This document shows positions 18,221 through 26,112 of a stretch of 64,000 nt of DNA, piece by piece; positions within the stretch are counted from its first letter, which is position 1, and each line of letters opens with the position of its first letter. The notes beneath the pieces are model-generated. The model was not told the origin of the DNA and did not search any database. It saw only the letters and a list, made by a program, of their open reading frames with translations. The translations under genes and the position numbers were made by a program. The DNA comes from Chitinophagales bacterium (lineage in GTDB: Bacteria; Bacteroidota; Bacteroidia; Chitinophagales; Chitinophagaceae): NCBI GenBank assembly GCA_015655015.1, contig JAATFV010000063.1:1-64000 (forward strand), read 5' to 3'.

Positions 18221-18742
18221 TCATACCACCTGCCCATAAGAGAGCCTGGGCAGCGGAGACTCCAGGTAGTAAGGTTTGTATCCCGGCCTCGTGTTGAACA
18301 GCCATGCATGTATTTGACTGCGGAGATCGCGCCACCATCCTGCGTGATCAGCGGGCAGACTGCTCTCAAAATAATCCGCCTTCGTCATTTTCACTTTTAT
18401 GAGAACCATATGATCGGCTACTCTTTCCTTTATCTCATCATATAACAGGCTATTGATCTCTTCCGGATCGGTAACAATGAATGCCTTTCCGGTCAGGTGT
18501 AAAAAAAAACGCTTCCCCTTGCGGAAAAAGTCCAGCTTAACGGGGAATTCCCGGTCAAATTCATGCAAGGCCTGCCTGGGACGGGGTACAAAGAACCAAA
18601 TCTGCCCCAGTTCGTCTACTTTCAGAATGGTGACGATGCTGGTAGATATCCTTAGAAGGGAACTGTTCTGACTGAAGAATAGAGCGCTTCTTAATTCCTG
18701 TATTTTCCCCTGAAGAAAATTGAGGTCGGATTGATTCAGCAT
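18221..18742 (-). CDS. Pyridoxamine-5'-phosphate-oxidase-like flavin split-barrel protein
   Basis: A 173-residue protein that resembles the general-stress FMN-binding split-barrel family: N-terminal helix, strand 'ALFFSQNSSLLRISTSIVTILKVDELGQIWFFVPRP', strands 'FPVKLDFFRKGKRFFLHLTGKAFIV' and a helix-rich C-terminus. In these proteins 'D-x-x-G-x-[IL]-W-F' holds part of the FMN site. True pyridoxamine oxidase activity is unlikely for such short relatives. It precedes the DUF4142 gene with a 49-bp spacer, so the pair may be a small stress operon. Confidence 0.6.
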   Translation of the reverse strand: MLNQSDLNFLQGKIQELRSALFFSQNSSLLRISTSIVTILKVDELGQIWFFVPRPRQALHEFDREFPVKLDFFRKGKRFFLHLTGKAFIVTDPEEINSLLYDEIKERVADHMVLIKVKMTKADYFESSLPADHAGWWRDLRSQIHAWLFNTRPGYKPYYLESPLPRLSYGQVV

Positions 18743-19132
18743 AACTTACATTTTAACATATAATTTCAAATCCGATACCACGCGCCTGATAAAGAAAAAT
18801 GAGCCCCCCTGAAACCGTGCTGAAGGTTTCAGTATCAATGTTTAAATAAATTATCAACCGGCCTGGTGGATGAGTCATTCACCTACCGGCATATGGGTGT
18901 AACTGGGGATTTTGAGGAAAATATTGCACAAAAAACCAATGCAGGAAAGGAACCTGGTGGAAAGGAAGTATGAAAGATATCAGGTATTTGACGTCCGGAT
19001 CAGGAAAATATGAAAAGTTGGCATAATTTTTTAATGTATATGCTTGTCAATAAACCTGAAAGAAAGAATAACTCATAGGGCCCTGTTTCTACAGGGTCCT
19101 CTATTCTTATTTCTAACGAATCAGCCATTGTT
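18743..19132. other. 390-bp intergenic region with two hairpins
   Basis: No credible ORF was found here. It holds a perfect 8-bp hairpin (CTGAAACC 18809-18816 / GGTTTCAG 18825-18832). It also has a 10-bp hairpin with one G-T pair (19077-19086 / 19091-19100), flanked by further A/T complementarity, so it may terminate in both directions. Nothing else could be assigned. Confidence 0.5.
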
Positions 19133-19462
19133 CTAATGGATTAATTCAAAGGCAATGGTTTTCCCTTTTTCGTCTTGCCACTCCATGTAAGAGCTGCCGT
19201 CTTCTTTTTTTACAAGCTCAGTGATAATGAACTCCTCTTCTCCCACCAGGACCCCGCAATAATCATCCTTGATCGTCAAAGCATATTTCAGGAACTCTTC
19301 CCCGGGCGGCGAAGAATGCCGGATCTTCAGCTCCCGGAACATCCTTTCATCCCGGACCTCCATTTTATCTACTGTAAAGGAATATACATCCCCATTATCT
19401 ATTCTATTCCAGTCACCTGGTAAAGAGACTTCACATTCACTGAGATCGGTTGTATTTATCAT
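19133..19462 (-). CDS. Hypothetical protein
   Basis: A 109-residue acidic protein with no signal peptide or membrane segment. No family was recognised. The charge pattern and beta-rich stretches ('EEFIITELVKKEDGSSYMEWQDEKGKTIAFELI') look like a genuine soluble protein. The gene stands alone, with a hairpin at 19077-19100 just downstream and a 42-bp gap to dgoK upstream. It could be the last gene of the dgoA-dgoK transcript. Confidence 0.5.
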   Translation of the reverse strand: MINTTDLSECEVSLPGDWNRIDNGDVYSFTVDKMEVRDERMFRELKIRHSSPPGEEFLKYALTIKDDYCGVLVGEEEFIITELVKKEDGSSYMEWQDEKGKTIAFELIH

Positions 19463-19504
19463 ATTCGTTCAATTAATGCTGATAGCTGTCTCAATAATCA
19501 TGCT

Positions 19505-20590
19505 TTATTTTATAAATATACGCAAAAGCCTGAGTATTTTCGACTGCCCGCGCAGAACCGCCTGGTCAAGCGGCTTCATTTCAACATTCGTGATCCCCAG
19601 TTCCTTTAAGGCAATATTATAATGCTGTATCAGCACTCCTTCGCTTACAACGGTCAAGGGCACTCCGGCGTTGATTAATTCCTTACATTCCGCCCCGATC
19701 AATAAGCCACTTAGATAATAATAGTTTTCCTCCTTTGCCTTTCTCCCAAAGAGCTGATTGGTCCTTACTAAGAATGATTGGTGGAGAAGATTGGTATGAA
19801 CGCTGTCGCGGACCCCTTCCCGGAAGTTTTTTACCAGGCCATTCTCATTTTCCTCGTTTGCAGCTGATCCGGAAGTAACGGCGACGAATGGGGTAACCGC
19901 CATGGATGAGGTAACCGCCGCGGGTGAGGTAACCGGCGCGGGTGGGATGCCCCCAACAGAGGCAGATAAAATGCTGTTCTTTGATAAAAGAGAGAAATAT
20001 TCACCCGTCATGTAAGTTTTGAGATCGGTGGCTTTGCCGTTCTGTACGGTGACATGTTTTGAATGGGTGCCGGGGAAGATAAAGATGCGGGTATCTTCAG
20101 CCGATGGAGATCCTTGCGCCGGGACCGGCACACATCCGATCAGCTGGGTCTCTTCTCCCCGCATGACATCGTCGGTAGTTCGGGCGCCTGAGATCAGCAG
20201 GGTCCTGTGTTTATATTCTTCCGTCGCTTCCAGAACCTCCCGGTTCAGGTCCATCCCATCCAGCCTGAAGGGTAATTCTTTATAAGGCAGCTCCTTCATG
20301 CCGATACTGGAAGAGGCCATCCCCGAAATGACCAGGGGTATATCCTGCAAAGATACATTCAATAACTTCTCCAGGTTTTCCACCCCGTTTTTAAGAATGG
20401 ACCGGTAGAAAGGCAACCTGTGCTCTTCACTCTTCCCCGTACTTTTCCATAATTCAAAGGTGCTGGCGATGCCCTGATCGTTTCTTAGCTCACCTGTTAT
20501 GCGCAGGCCGGATGGAATATCCATCAATTCCACCAGCCTTAAGCGGAAAGAAGAGGTTCCCCAGTCGCAACTGATAAATTTATTATACAT
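19505..20590 (-). CDS. dgoK: 2-dehydro-3-deoxygalactonokinase
   Basis: About 361 residues; start taken at 20590 (MYNKFISCDWGTSSFRLR), where ATGTATAA overlaps the aldolase stop by 8 bp. An ATG at 20608 is possible but overlaps more. The N-terminal 'ISCDWGTSSFRLRLVE' is the phosphate-binding strand of the DgoK family, with 'VISGMASSSIGMKELPYKELPF' and 'IFPGTHSKHV' further on. The enzyme phosphorylates 2-keto-3-deoxy-galactonate for cleavage by the neighbouring aldolase. A low-complexity run of 6-aa repeats ending in A-V-T-[SP] (coded by 19873-19944) is inserted in the middle and is not part of the usual fold. Confidence 0.85.
   Translation of the reverse strand: MYNKFISCDWGTSSFRLRLVELMDIPSGLRITGELRNDQGIASTFELWKSTGKSEEHRLPFYRSILKNGVENLEKLLNVSLQDIPLVISGMASSSIGMKELPYKELPFRLDGMDLNREVLEATEEYKHRTLLISGARTTDDVMRGEETQLIGCVPVPAQGSPSAEDTRIFIFPGTHSKHVTVQNGKATDLKTYMTGEYFSLLSKNSILSASVGGIPPAPVTSPAAVTSSMAVTPFVAVTSGSAANEENENGLVKNFREGVRDSVHTNLLHQSFLVRTNQLFGRKAKEENYYYLSGLLIGAECKELINAGVPLTVVSEGVLIQHYNIALKELGITNVEMKPLDQAVLRGQSKILRLLRIFIK
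19873..19944 (-). repeat. Four 18-bp tandem repeats inside dgoK
   Basis: Units 19873-19890, 19891-19908, 19909-19926 and 19927-19944 are variants of AGGTAACCGCCGCGGGTG. The last two differ at one base. They keep the frame and encode P-A-P-V-T-S / P-A-A-V-T-S / S-M-A-V-T-P / F-V-A-V-T-S. This is an in-frame minisatellite. Confidence 0.85.
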
Positions 20591-21257
20591 AGGCCAGGGC
20601 TTGTACATATTTTCCGGCCTTTTCTTTCAACTGCTGCAAATACTCCCTGGTTACTGCCGGTGTAACATTCACCAGGGCCGACCCGATGCCGAATGCCACG
20701 GCGCCCGCTTTTTGAAACGCCCGGATATTTTCCAGGTTGACACCACCGGTAGGCATAAGAGGAATATGAGGGAACGGTCCACGAAGATCCCTGATATAGT
20801 CAGGTCCGATAGAGGCCGGGAATACTTTGATAATATCTCCGCCATATCGGTAGGCCTGCAGGATCTCGGTAGCGGTGAAGGCTCCGGGAATGCTGATAAT
20901 CCCGGACTTTTTAGTGGTTTCTATCGTCGCCTTATCCAGGTTGGGCGATATAATAAATTTAGCCCCGGCGGAAATAGCTGCTTTAGCCGCTTCCGCGTCC
21001 AGTACGGTACCTGCTCCTACCAATAGCCGGTCACCCAGTTCGTGTGTTATCCGTGTAATGGCGCCCAGGGCATCCGGGGAATTAAGCGTAACCTCCAGTA
21101 ATTTCACCCCACCATCGCTGAGGGCCCTGGCTATTTCAACTACGTGATCCGGATCAGCTCCGCGTAGGATCGCTACTACTTTATAAAACAGGATCTTTTG
21201 TAAAGGCTCCATTGGGTTAGTCAGATTTCGGATAGTAAGATAGGCCAATCCCGTCAA
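20583..21257 (-). CDS. dgoA: 2-keto-3-deoxy-6-phospho-galactonate/gluconate aldolase (KDPG aldolase family)
   Basis: A 224-residue class I aldolase of the Eda/DgoA family. The core probably starts at an internal Met at 21212 ('MEPLQKILFYKVVAILRG'), since the residues before it do not resemble the family. The catalytic Glu lies in 'LEVTLNSP' and the Schiff-base Lys in 'IIKVFPAS'; 'GAGTVLDAEAAKAAISAGAKFIISP' and 'PTGGVNLENI' are typical. Pairing with dgoK favours the galactonate substrate, giving pyruvate and glyceraldehyde-3-phosphate. It lies 98 bp after the ABC-permease gene, so read-through from that operon is possible but unproven. Confidence 0.85.
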   Translation of the reverse strand: MTGLAYLTIRNLTNPMEPLQKILFYKVVAILRGADPDHVVEIARALSDGGVKLLEVTLNSPDALGAITRITHELGDRLLVGAGTVLDAEAAKAAISAGAKFIISPNLDKATIETTKKSGIISIPGAFTATEILQAYRYGGDIIKVFPASIGPDYIRDLRGPFPHIPLMPTGGVNLENIRAFQKAGAVAFGIGSALVNVTPAVTREYLQQLKEKAGKYVQALAYV

Positions 21258-21354
21258 AATTCAGACCTCTTTCGACCCTATTATCCAGCCAAAACCTGCT
21301 TTCTCAATTTGGCCGCCCACGGCAATATGCAGCGTGATCGTCATGGGGGATAGT

Positions 21355-23706
21355 TTATTTTCTTTTACGCCTGATCAAAAGAACAGTTCCCCCCAGCAGT
21401 AAAAACCCGGGCAGGATGCCCAGCAAAAGGATACGGAGGCTGGTCATGCCCGCATTGGTAAGGCTGAGGCCGTTGTCTTTGCCCTTCGGCCGGGAGGTGT
21501 CGATGGGGAACTCCCCGTAGCTGAACCAGCTGAACAGAGCCGTGCTGAAATCAAAATTACAAGCCCTGAGATTGGTCCGGCCCAGTTCCGCATTGCTCAG
21601 AAAATCTGCATCGCCGGCCACGACAATACGCTGTTGTTTTCCATTAATGGTGCGCGTGAGACCAATCACCGCCGGCAACGGAGCATTTTGATCGCCTTCG
21701 GCAGGAGAATAGGTCAGTTGCCCTGCGCTCATAACAGGACCACTCCTGTTTTCTGTGGACTCGATCTCCTCCTCATTCGGTTTGACCTTTTTGTTCCAGC
21801 AGAACTTTCCATCTGTCATCAGAAACGGTATCACCGTAAAGGGACCGTCAGTGTTGTAAGACAATGCTGCAGCACCACGCATGGTTACGCACAGACTGTC
21901 TTCTGCATCCTTATGCAGTCCTTTTGTCAGCGCAGCAACTGCCGGCGTCAGAAAGGGTTGGATCAATTCCGGCGAGAAATCCTTATTGGGCTGAACCAGC
22001 ATACCGTCCATCATTTGCACGCCGAGGGATTGCAGGATAGGATTGAGCACAGCTTGTTTGCCCGGCTCCCCGGCGAGCAGCAGATTGCCGCCTGCGGCGA
22101 TGTACTGCTGAATTTTCATCAGGGACGCCGTATCAAAGCTGACTTTTGGATCTGCAATGACCAGGGTAGCAATGTCCTTCGGGATATCCTGGTCTTTCAG
22201 CGAAATTGTCTCCACATCGAAACCCTGGTTGACAAGGGAATACCGGAAAACAACCTCGTTGGTCAGGATCTTATAATGCCGGTCCCCTGCCTTGTCTATG
22301 CTTCGTTCCAGCTCTCCCCCCAAAAACGCGATCTTCGGCATCTTTGCCTGTAATAACCGCTTCAGCGCCGCCCCTGTTTCCGTTTCGGAGGGGAATACCG
22401 CCGGGTCATCGAATAATCTCAGGAAGGTGGTCCTGTCCTTGTACCTGAGCTGCATCACATACCGGCCCTGTTCCCTGCTCAGGTCGACCATCTTTCTGAT
22501 CTCCGCCGGGGTTTTGAACAGGCGGAGATCCATTTTGGATGTCAGGGCGTACCTTTCCGCCAGGGCTTTCAGGGACATACCGGGGTTATATTTGTACAGG
22601 TTCCTGTTCGGAACGCTGTCGTAATAGTAAACATAATTGAACCGGATACCGGGCTTGAATCTCAGGTAAGGCTCCCAGCGCGTTAGGTCGGTATTGCGCT
22701 GGTTGGGCAGCCCGTACCAAAAGCGGCTGTCCAACAGATTCATATAGGTAGTTACTTCCAAAGGCTCGTCTCCCGTCTCTTTGATGATCTTTTGCGCATT
22801 GACGGTCAGGGTTCTGGACTTCGTCGCCGTAACATCGAGATACCCGATAAGACCCGGGCGGGAAGTCACATATCCGACGGCCAGGCCGGAAACGGTAATA
22901 AGGATATAACGGCCGGCTTTCACCAACGCCGGTTTCGATTCCCTGCCGGATTGCAGTTTGTAAATGCTGAACCCAAGGAACATATAAATGATGACCCAAA
23001 AATACAGGATATCCTTTGTGGTGATGAGTCCGCTCATCATATGTTCCGCGCGCCCGGAGATCGACAGGAAATAAGTCAGGTCCCTTACAAAATCGATATC
23101 CTGCCACATGGCGCCGATATAGGACAGCGCGGCCAGGAGGACCAGCGTGCTCAGTGCGGCCACCACCTGGTAAGCTGTCAGACAGGACATAAAAAGACCG
23201 ATGGCCGAATAAGCGCAAAGAAGGAGGTAAATCCCCAGGAGACCGGAGAACAGCAACCCGGCATCCGCCGACCGGATGTTAACCAGGGCAAACACGGCAA
23301 CTACGGCCAGCAAGACTATCAGCAGAAGATTGTAGATCATCATCGCCAGGAACTTGCCAAAGATGATCTGACTGACCTTTATGGGAGAGGAGTACAAGAG
23401 CCTGATCGTCCCGCTGCTGATCTCCCGGCTCATAAGTCCCATCGTGAGCAAGGGCAGGTACAAATATAAATTCCTCGTCATGGTGGAAAAAACTCCGAAA
23501 GGAGGGGCAAAGGTCCGCTGCGTCAGGAATACCAGGTATCTTAATCCTCTCCCGCCCAGTTCCTGGGTGGTGAGGGGATTTTCCAGGGCGTTGGTATAGG
23601 CCAGCCCGCACTGGAACAGGAATACGATCAGCAGGAACCAGGCGATCGGGGAGTAAAACAATATATTTAGCTCAAGTCGGGCGATCCTTACTATCTTCTT
23701 CATCAT
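21355..23706 (-). CDS. Fused ABC-2 permease and GldG-like protein (locus A)
   Basis: About 783 residues from the ATG at 23706, whose ATGA overlaps the stop of the ATPase gene. The frame stays open up to 24036, but that extension is only the other frame of the ATPase gene. The N-terminal third has six hydrophobic segments and the ABC-2 pattern 'LTMGLMSREISSGTIRLLYSSPIKVSQIIFGKF', as in GldF. The remainder is a soluble GldG-like domain ('VIADPKVSFDTASLMKIQQYIAAGGNLLLAGEPG', 'QRIVVAGDADFLSN') closed by a C-terminal membrane helix and 'RRKRK'. GldF and GldG are usually separate proteins of the gliding-associated ABC complex. Here they form one chain, as in the paralogue at 35831-38140. Confidence 0.85.
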   Translation of the reverse strand: MMKKIVRIARLELNILFYSPIAWFLLIVFLFQCGLAYTNALENPLTTQELGGRGLRYLVFLTQRTFAPPFGVFSTMTRNLYLYLPLLTMGLMSREISSGTIRLLYSSPIKVSQIIFGKFLAMMIYNLLLIVLLAVVAVFALVNIRSADAGLLFSGLLGIYLLLCAYSAIGLFMSCLTAYQVVAALSTLVLLAALSYIGAMWQDIDFVRDLTYFLSISGRAEHMMSGLITTKDILYFWVIIYMFLGFSIYKLQSGRESKPALVKAGRYILITVSGLAVGYVTSRPGLIGYLDVTATKSRTLTVNAQKIIKETGDEPLEVTTYMNLLDSRFWYGLPNQRNTDLTRWEPYLRFKPGIRFNYVYYYDSVPNRNLYKYNPGMSLKALAERYALTSKMDLRLFKTPAEIRKMVDLSREQGRYVMQLRYKDRTTFLRLFDDPAVFPSETETGAALKRLLQAKMPKIAFLGGELERSIDKAGDRHYKILTNEVVFRYSLVNQGFDVETISLKDQDIPKDIATLVIADPKVSFDTASLMKIQQYIAAGGNLLLAGEPGKQAVLNPILQSLGVQMMDGMLVQPNKDFSPELIQPFLTPAVAALTKGLHKDAEDSLCVTMRGAAALSYNTDGPFTVIPFLMTDGKFCWNKKVKPNEEEIESTENRSGPVMSAGQLTYSPAEGDQNAPLPAVIGLTRTINGKQQRIVVAGDADFLSNAELGRTNLRACNFDFSTALFSWFSYGEFPIDTSRPKGKDNGLSLTNAGMTSLRILLLGILPGFLLLGGTVLLIRRKRK

Positions 23707-24638
23707 TTGGTTTTTGGGGATTTGTTGGATAATTCTGCAAACACTTCGTCCAGAGAGCTCTTGTCCAGGCTGATCTCTCTCAGCTCCCAGCCACGCTCCA
23801 CGCTGGCCGCGATGATCCTGCCCGTGATGTCCGGGGCTCCGTTGAAATAAAGCCGCACCTGCCGCTCCGTAAGGAAGTCGACACGGGTGGCGCCCGGCAG
23901 CTGTAACAGCTCCGCCTCCGCCGGCGGATTCTCCATCCGCATCAGCACGCTGTGCGGCTCGACATAGTTGTTGAATGCGTCCATCGTGTCGGAGAAGACG
24001 ATCCTCCCCTCTTCGATCATCTTGATCTCCTTGCACAACACCTGGACCTCGGAAAGGATATGCGTGGAAAAGATAACCGCCCGGTCTACGGCAATCTCTT
24101 TGATCAGTGACCTTACTTCGATGATCTGGTTGGGGTCCAGTCCGTTCGTCGGTTCGTCCAGCACCACGAGCTTCGGCCGGTGAATGATAGCCTGGGCAAT
24201 GCCGACACGTTGACGATACCCTCCCGAGAGGTTACGGATCAGCCGTTGGCTGAAATGCGCGATGCCGCAGCGCTCCTTGGCATCTTCCAGTGCCGCCCTG
24301 ACGTGCTCCTTTTCGATCATTCGAAGGTAGGCGCAGTGGGTCAGGTATTCGTCCACGGTAAGGTCCATATACAATGGCGGGTTCTGGGGTAGAAAACCAA
24401 TCTGCCTTTTGGCCTCCACGGGGTTTTCCCGGAGGTTGATGCCATTGATATGGACGGTGCCTTCCGTTTGGTTCAGGGCGCCGCAAAGGATGTTCATCGT
24501 TGTCGACTTACCCGCCCCGTTGGAGCCCAGCAGGCCCACAATACCCGTCTGGCTGATGTCCATGTTAATGTCCCGGATCGCCCAGGCTTGGCTATACTTG
24601 TGAGACAGGTGCTCGACCTTTACTATCTGTTTTTCCAT
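23703..24638 (-). CDS. ABC transporter ATP-binding protein, GldA-like (locus A)
   Basis: A 311-residue ABC ATPase. Walker A GSNGAGKST at 38-46, Q-loop 'GFLPQNPPLY', signature LSGGYRQRVG, Walker B 'LVVLDEPTNGLDP', and H-loop 'FSTHILSE'. A C-terminal extension of about 90 residues is shared with its paralogue at 38156-39082. The last base pairs overlap the permease start. It lies 51 bp downstream of the susD gene and belongs to the same operon. It powers the fused permease; direction and substrate are unknown, though GldA-type ATPases drive exporter-like ABC-2 systems. Confidence 0.9.
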   Translation of the reverse strand: MEKQIVKVEHLSHKYSQAWAIRDINMDISQTGIVGLLGSNGAGKSTTMNILCGALNQTEGTVHINGINLRENPVEAKRQIGFLPQNPPLYMDLTVDEYLTHCAYLRMIEKEHVRAALEDAKERCGIAHFSQRLIRNLSGGYRQRVGIAQAIIHRPKLVVLDEPTNGLDPNQIIEVRSLIKEIAVDRAVIFSTHILSEVQVLCKEIKMIEEGRIVFSDTMDAFNNYVEPHSVLMRMENPPAEAELLQLPGATRVDFLTERQVRLYFNGAPDITGRIIAASVERGWELREISLDKSSLDEVFAELSNKSPKTK

Positions 24639-24689
24639 TATACGCTGTTATAAGAAATCATCTATATGGCTTAGATTGTTTATCCCATC

Positions 24690-26105
24690 TCAGTAGCCTA
24701 TATTTTGTATTAAAAGATTATCCAGCTGAAGCTGTGTCTGTGGCAAAGGATATAGTGCAGCATTCGCTTGCCAGCCTGTCTTTTCAGTACCAAGCACAGC
24801 ATCGGCCGTCGCAGTCCTTTTCAGATCAAACCATCTGTTGCCCCACTCGCAAAAGAGCTCCGTTTGGCGCTCATGTGCTATTGCATTCTGAACATCGTTC
24901 TGCGAAGAGGGGTCTGCAATGCTTTCGGGTAAACCTGCCCTGACTCTTACCCTATTCAAATCAGTCAAAGCATCTTCATTTTTACCGATATGCACGGCTG
25001 CCTCTGCGCGAAGGAGGTAGACCTCGGCAAGTCTGAAAATCATATAATCTTCTACTGGCGTAGCGCTTGTCAACCTGTTTTTGTATTTATAAGGATAAGA
25101 GTAATTATGACTATTCCCGCCAACATTTACCGTCACCGTTCCTACCCATTTTTGCAAACGTTGATCTCCGGCTTCAAAAGCACTCAATAAAGAAGGAGAC
25201 AATATATAAACCGGAGTAGTTCCAGTCGTGGAAGGCACAAAGAAATTGGCATCGGCAGTTACTTCATAGGGTCCTGTAGCCGGCAACTGCCAGATTGCTT
25301 CCTGGCTGCCGTCCAGAAATACTTTGGAAGGATCAGGATTTAAAGTATAAATCCCGGATTTTATTACCGAATCGGCCTCATTATAAGCATCCTGCCATTG
25401 CCCGCGAAACAGATGCACCTTAGCAAGAAAGGTCAATGCAGTATACAGATTCGGACGCGCTCTGCCTGCAGATGGATAAGCTGCTGTAAGATCCGAACCT
25501 GCATCTGAAAGATCCGACACGATCTGTGCATAAATGGAATCCACCGAAGTTCTGGCTATATGTGCGGTGTTATTATAATCAGTGGATGTAACCAGCGGAA
25601 CAGCTCCAAATAAATTAACCAGGTTGAAATAATAAAGAGCGCGCACGACCTTCATTTCTCCTACGATCTGCTTCCTGAAAGAAGAAGATAAATTATTATT
25701 GCTGGTAACATTCTGTAAAATGGCGTTTACCGGATAGATATTTTTATACACCGTTGACCATAATGTGTTTATGTTCCCGTTTATGGAGGTTAATCCATAA
25801 GAATAAAACGCTTGTAAATCAGCAGATGTACCTGTGTAAGACAATTCATCGGAAGAAAGGCCCGCACACCTGGTTAACAGGGCATCATCATAAGGGAAGC
25901 CTGAACCAGTGCCTGCTGTGTATACGTATACACCGGCAACCGCTGTCATAGCAGTAGAACTATCCGCGAATTGCCCCGATTCGGCAATCTCGGAAGGAGG
26001 ATTAGGGGGAATTTCAATCAATTTCCTGCATGACGAATTCAATAAAATAAATAATATCCCGCCAATCAATTTAATTATATTCTGATAATATTTTTTCATG
26101 ATCAT
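24690..26105 (-). CDS. SusD/RagB-family outer-membrane lipoprotein (locus A)
   Basis: A 471-residue SusD-like protein. The signal peptide ends with the lipobox 'LLNSSC'; the mature lipoprotein sits on the cell surface over its SusC partner. Typical family parts are present: TPR-type helices in the first half ('MKVVRALYYFNLVNLFGAVPLV', 'YTALTFLAKVHLFRGQWQDAYNEADSVI') and the C-terminal 'YMIFRLAEVYLLRAEAAVHIGKNEDALTDLNRVRVRAGLP' with 'HERQTELFCEWGNRWFDLKRT'. It follows susC by 7 bp. The ligand cannot be inferred. Confidence 0.93.
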   Translation of the reverse strand: MIMKKYYQNIIKLIGGILFILLNSSCRKLIEIPPNPPSEIAESGQFADSSTAMTAVAGVYVYTAGTGSGFPYDDALLTRCAGLSSDELSYTGTSADLQAFYSYGLTSINGNINTLWSTVYKNIYPVNAILQNVTSNNNLSSSFRKQIVGEMKVVRALYYFNLVNLFGAVPLVTSTDYNNTAHIARTSVDSIYAQIVSDLSDAGSDLTAAYPSAGRARPNLYTALTFLAKVHLFRGQWQDAYNEADSVIKSGIYTLNPDPSKVFLDGSQEAIWQLPATGPYEVTADANFFVPSTTGTTPVYILSPSLLSAFEAGDQRLQKWVGTVTVNVGGNSHNYSYPYKYKNRLTSATPVEDYMIFRLAEVYLLRAEAAVHIGKNEDALTDLNRVRVRAGLPESIADPSSQNDVQNAIAHERQTELFCEWGNRWFDLKRTATADAVLGTEKTGWQANAALYPLPQTQLQLDNLLIQNIGY

Positions 26106-26112
26106 GTATTAA

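Noticed and set aside
19873-19944. CRISPR-like array
   Set aside because: The units are contiguous without spacers, in frame, and diverged.
23707-24036. N-terminal extension of the permease/GldG-like gene of locus A
   Set aside because: The extra residues are Arg/Gly/Gln-rich and lie entirely inside the ATPase gene in another frame. The paralogue begins at the equivalent of 23706.
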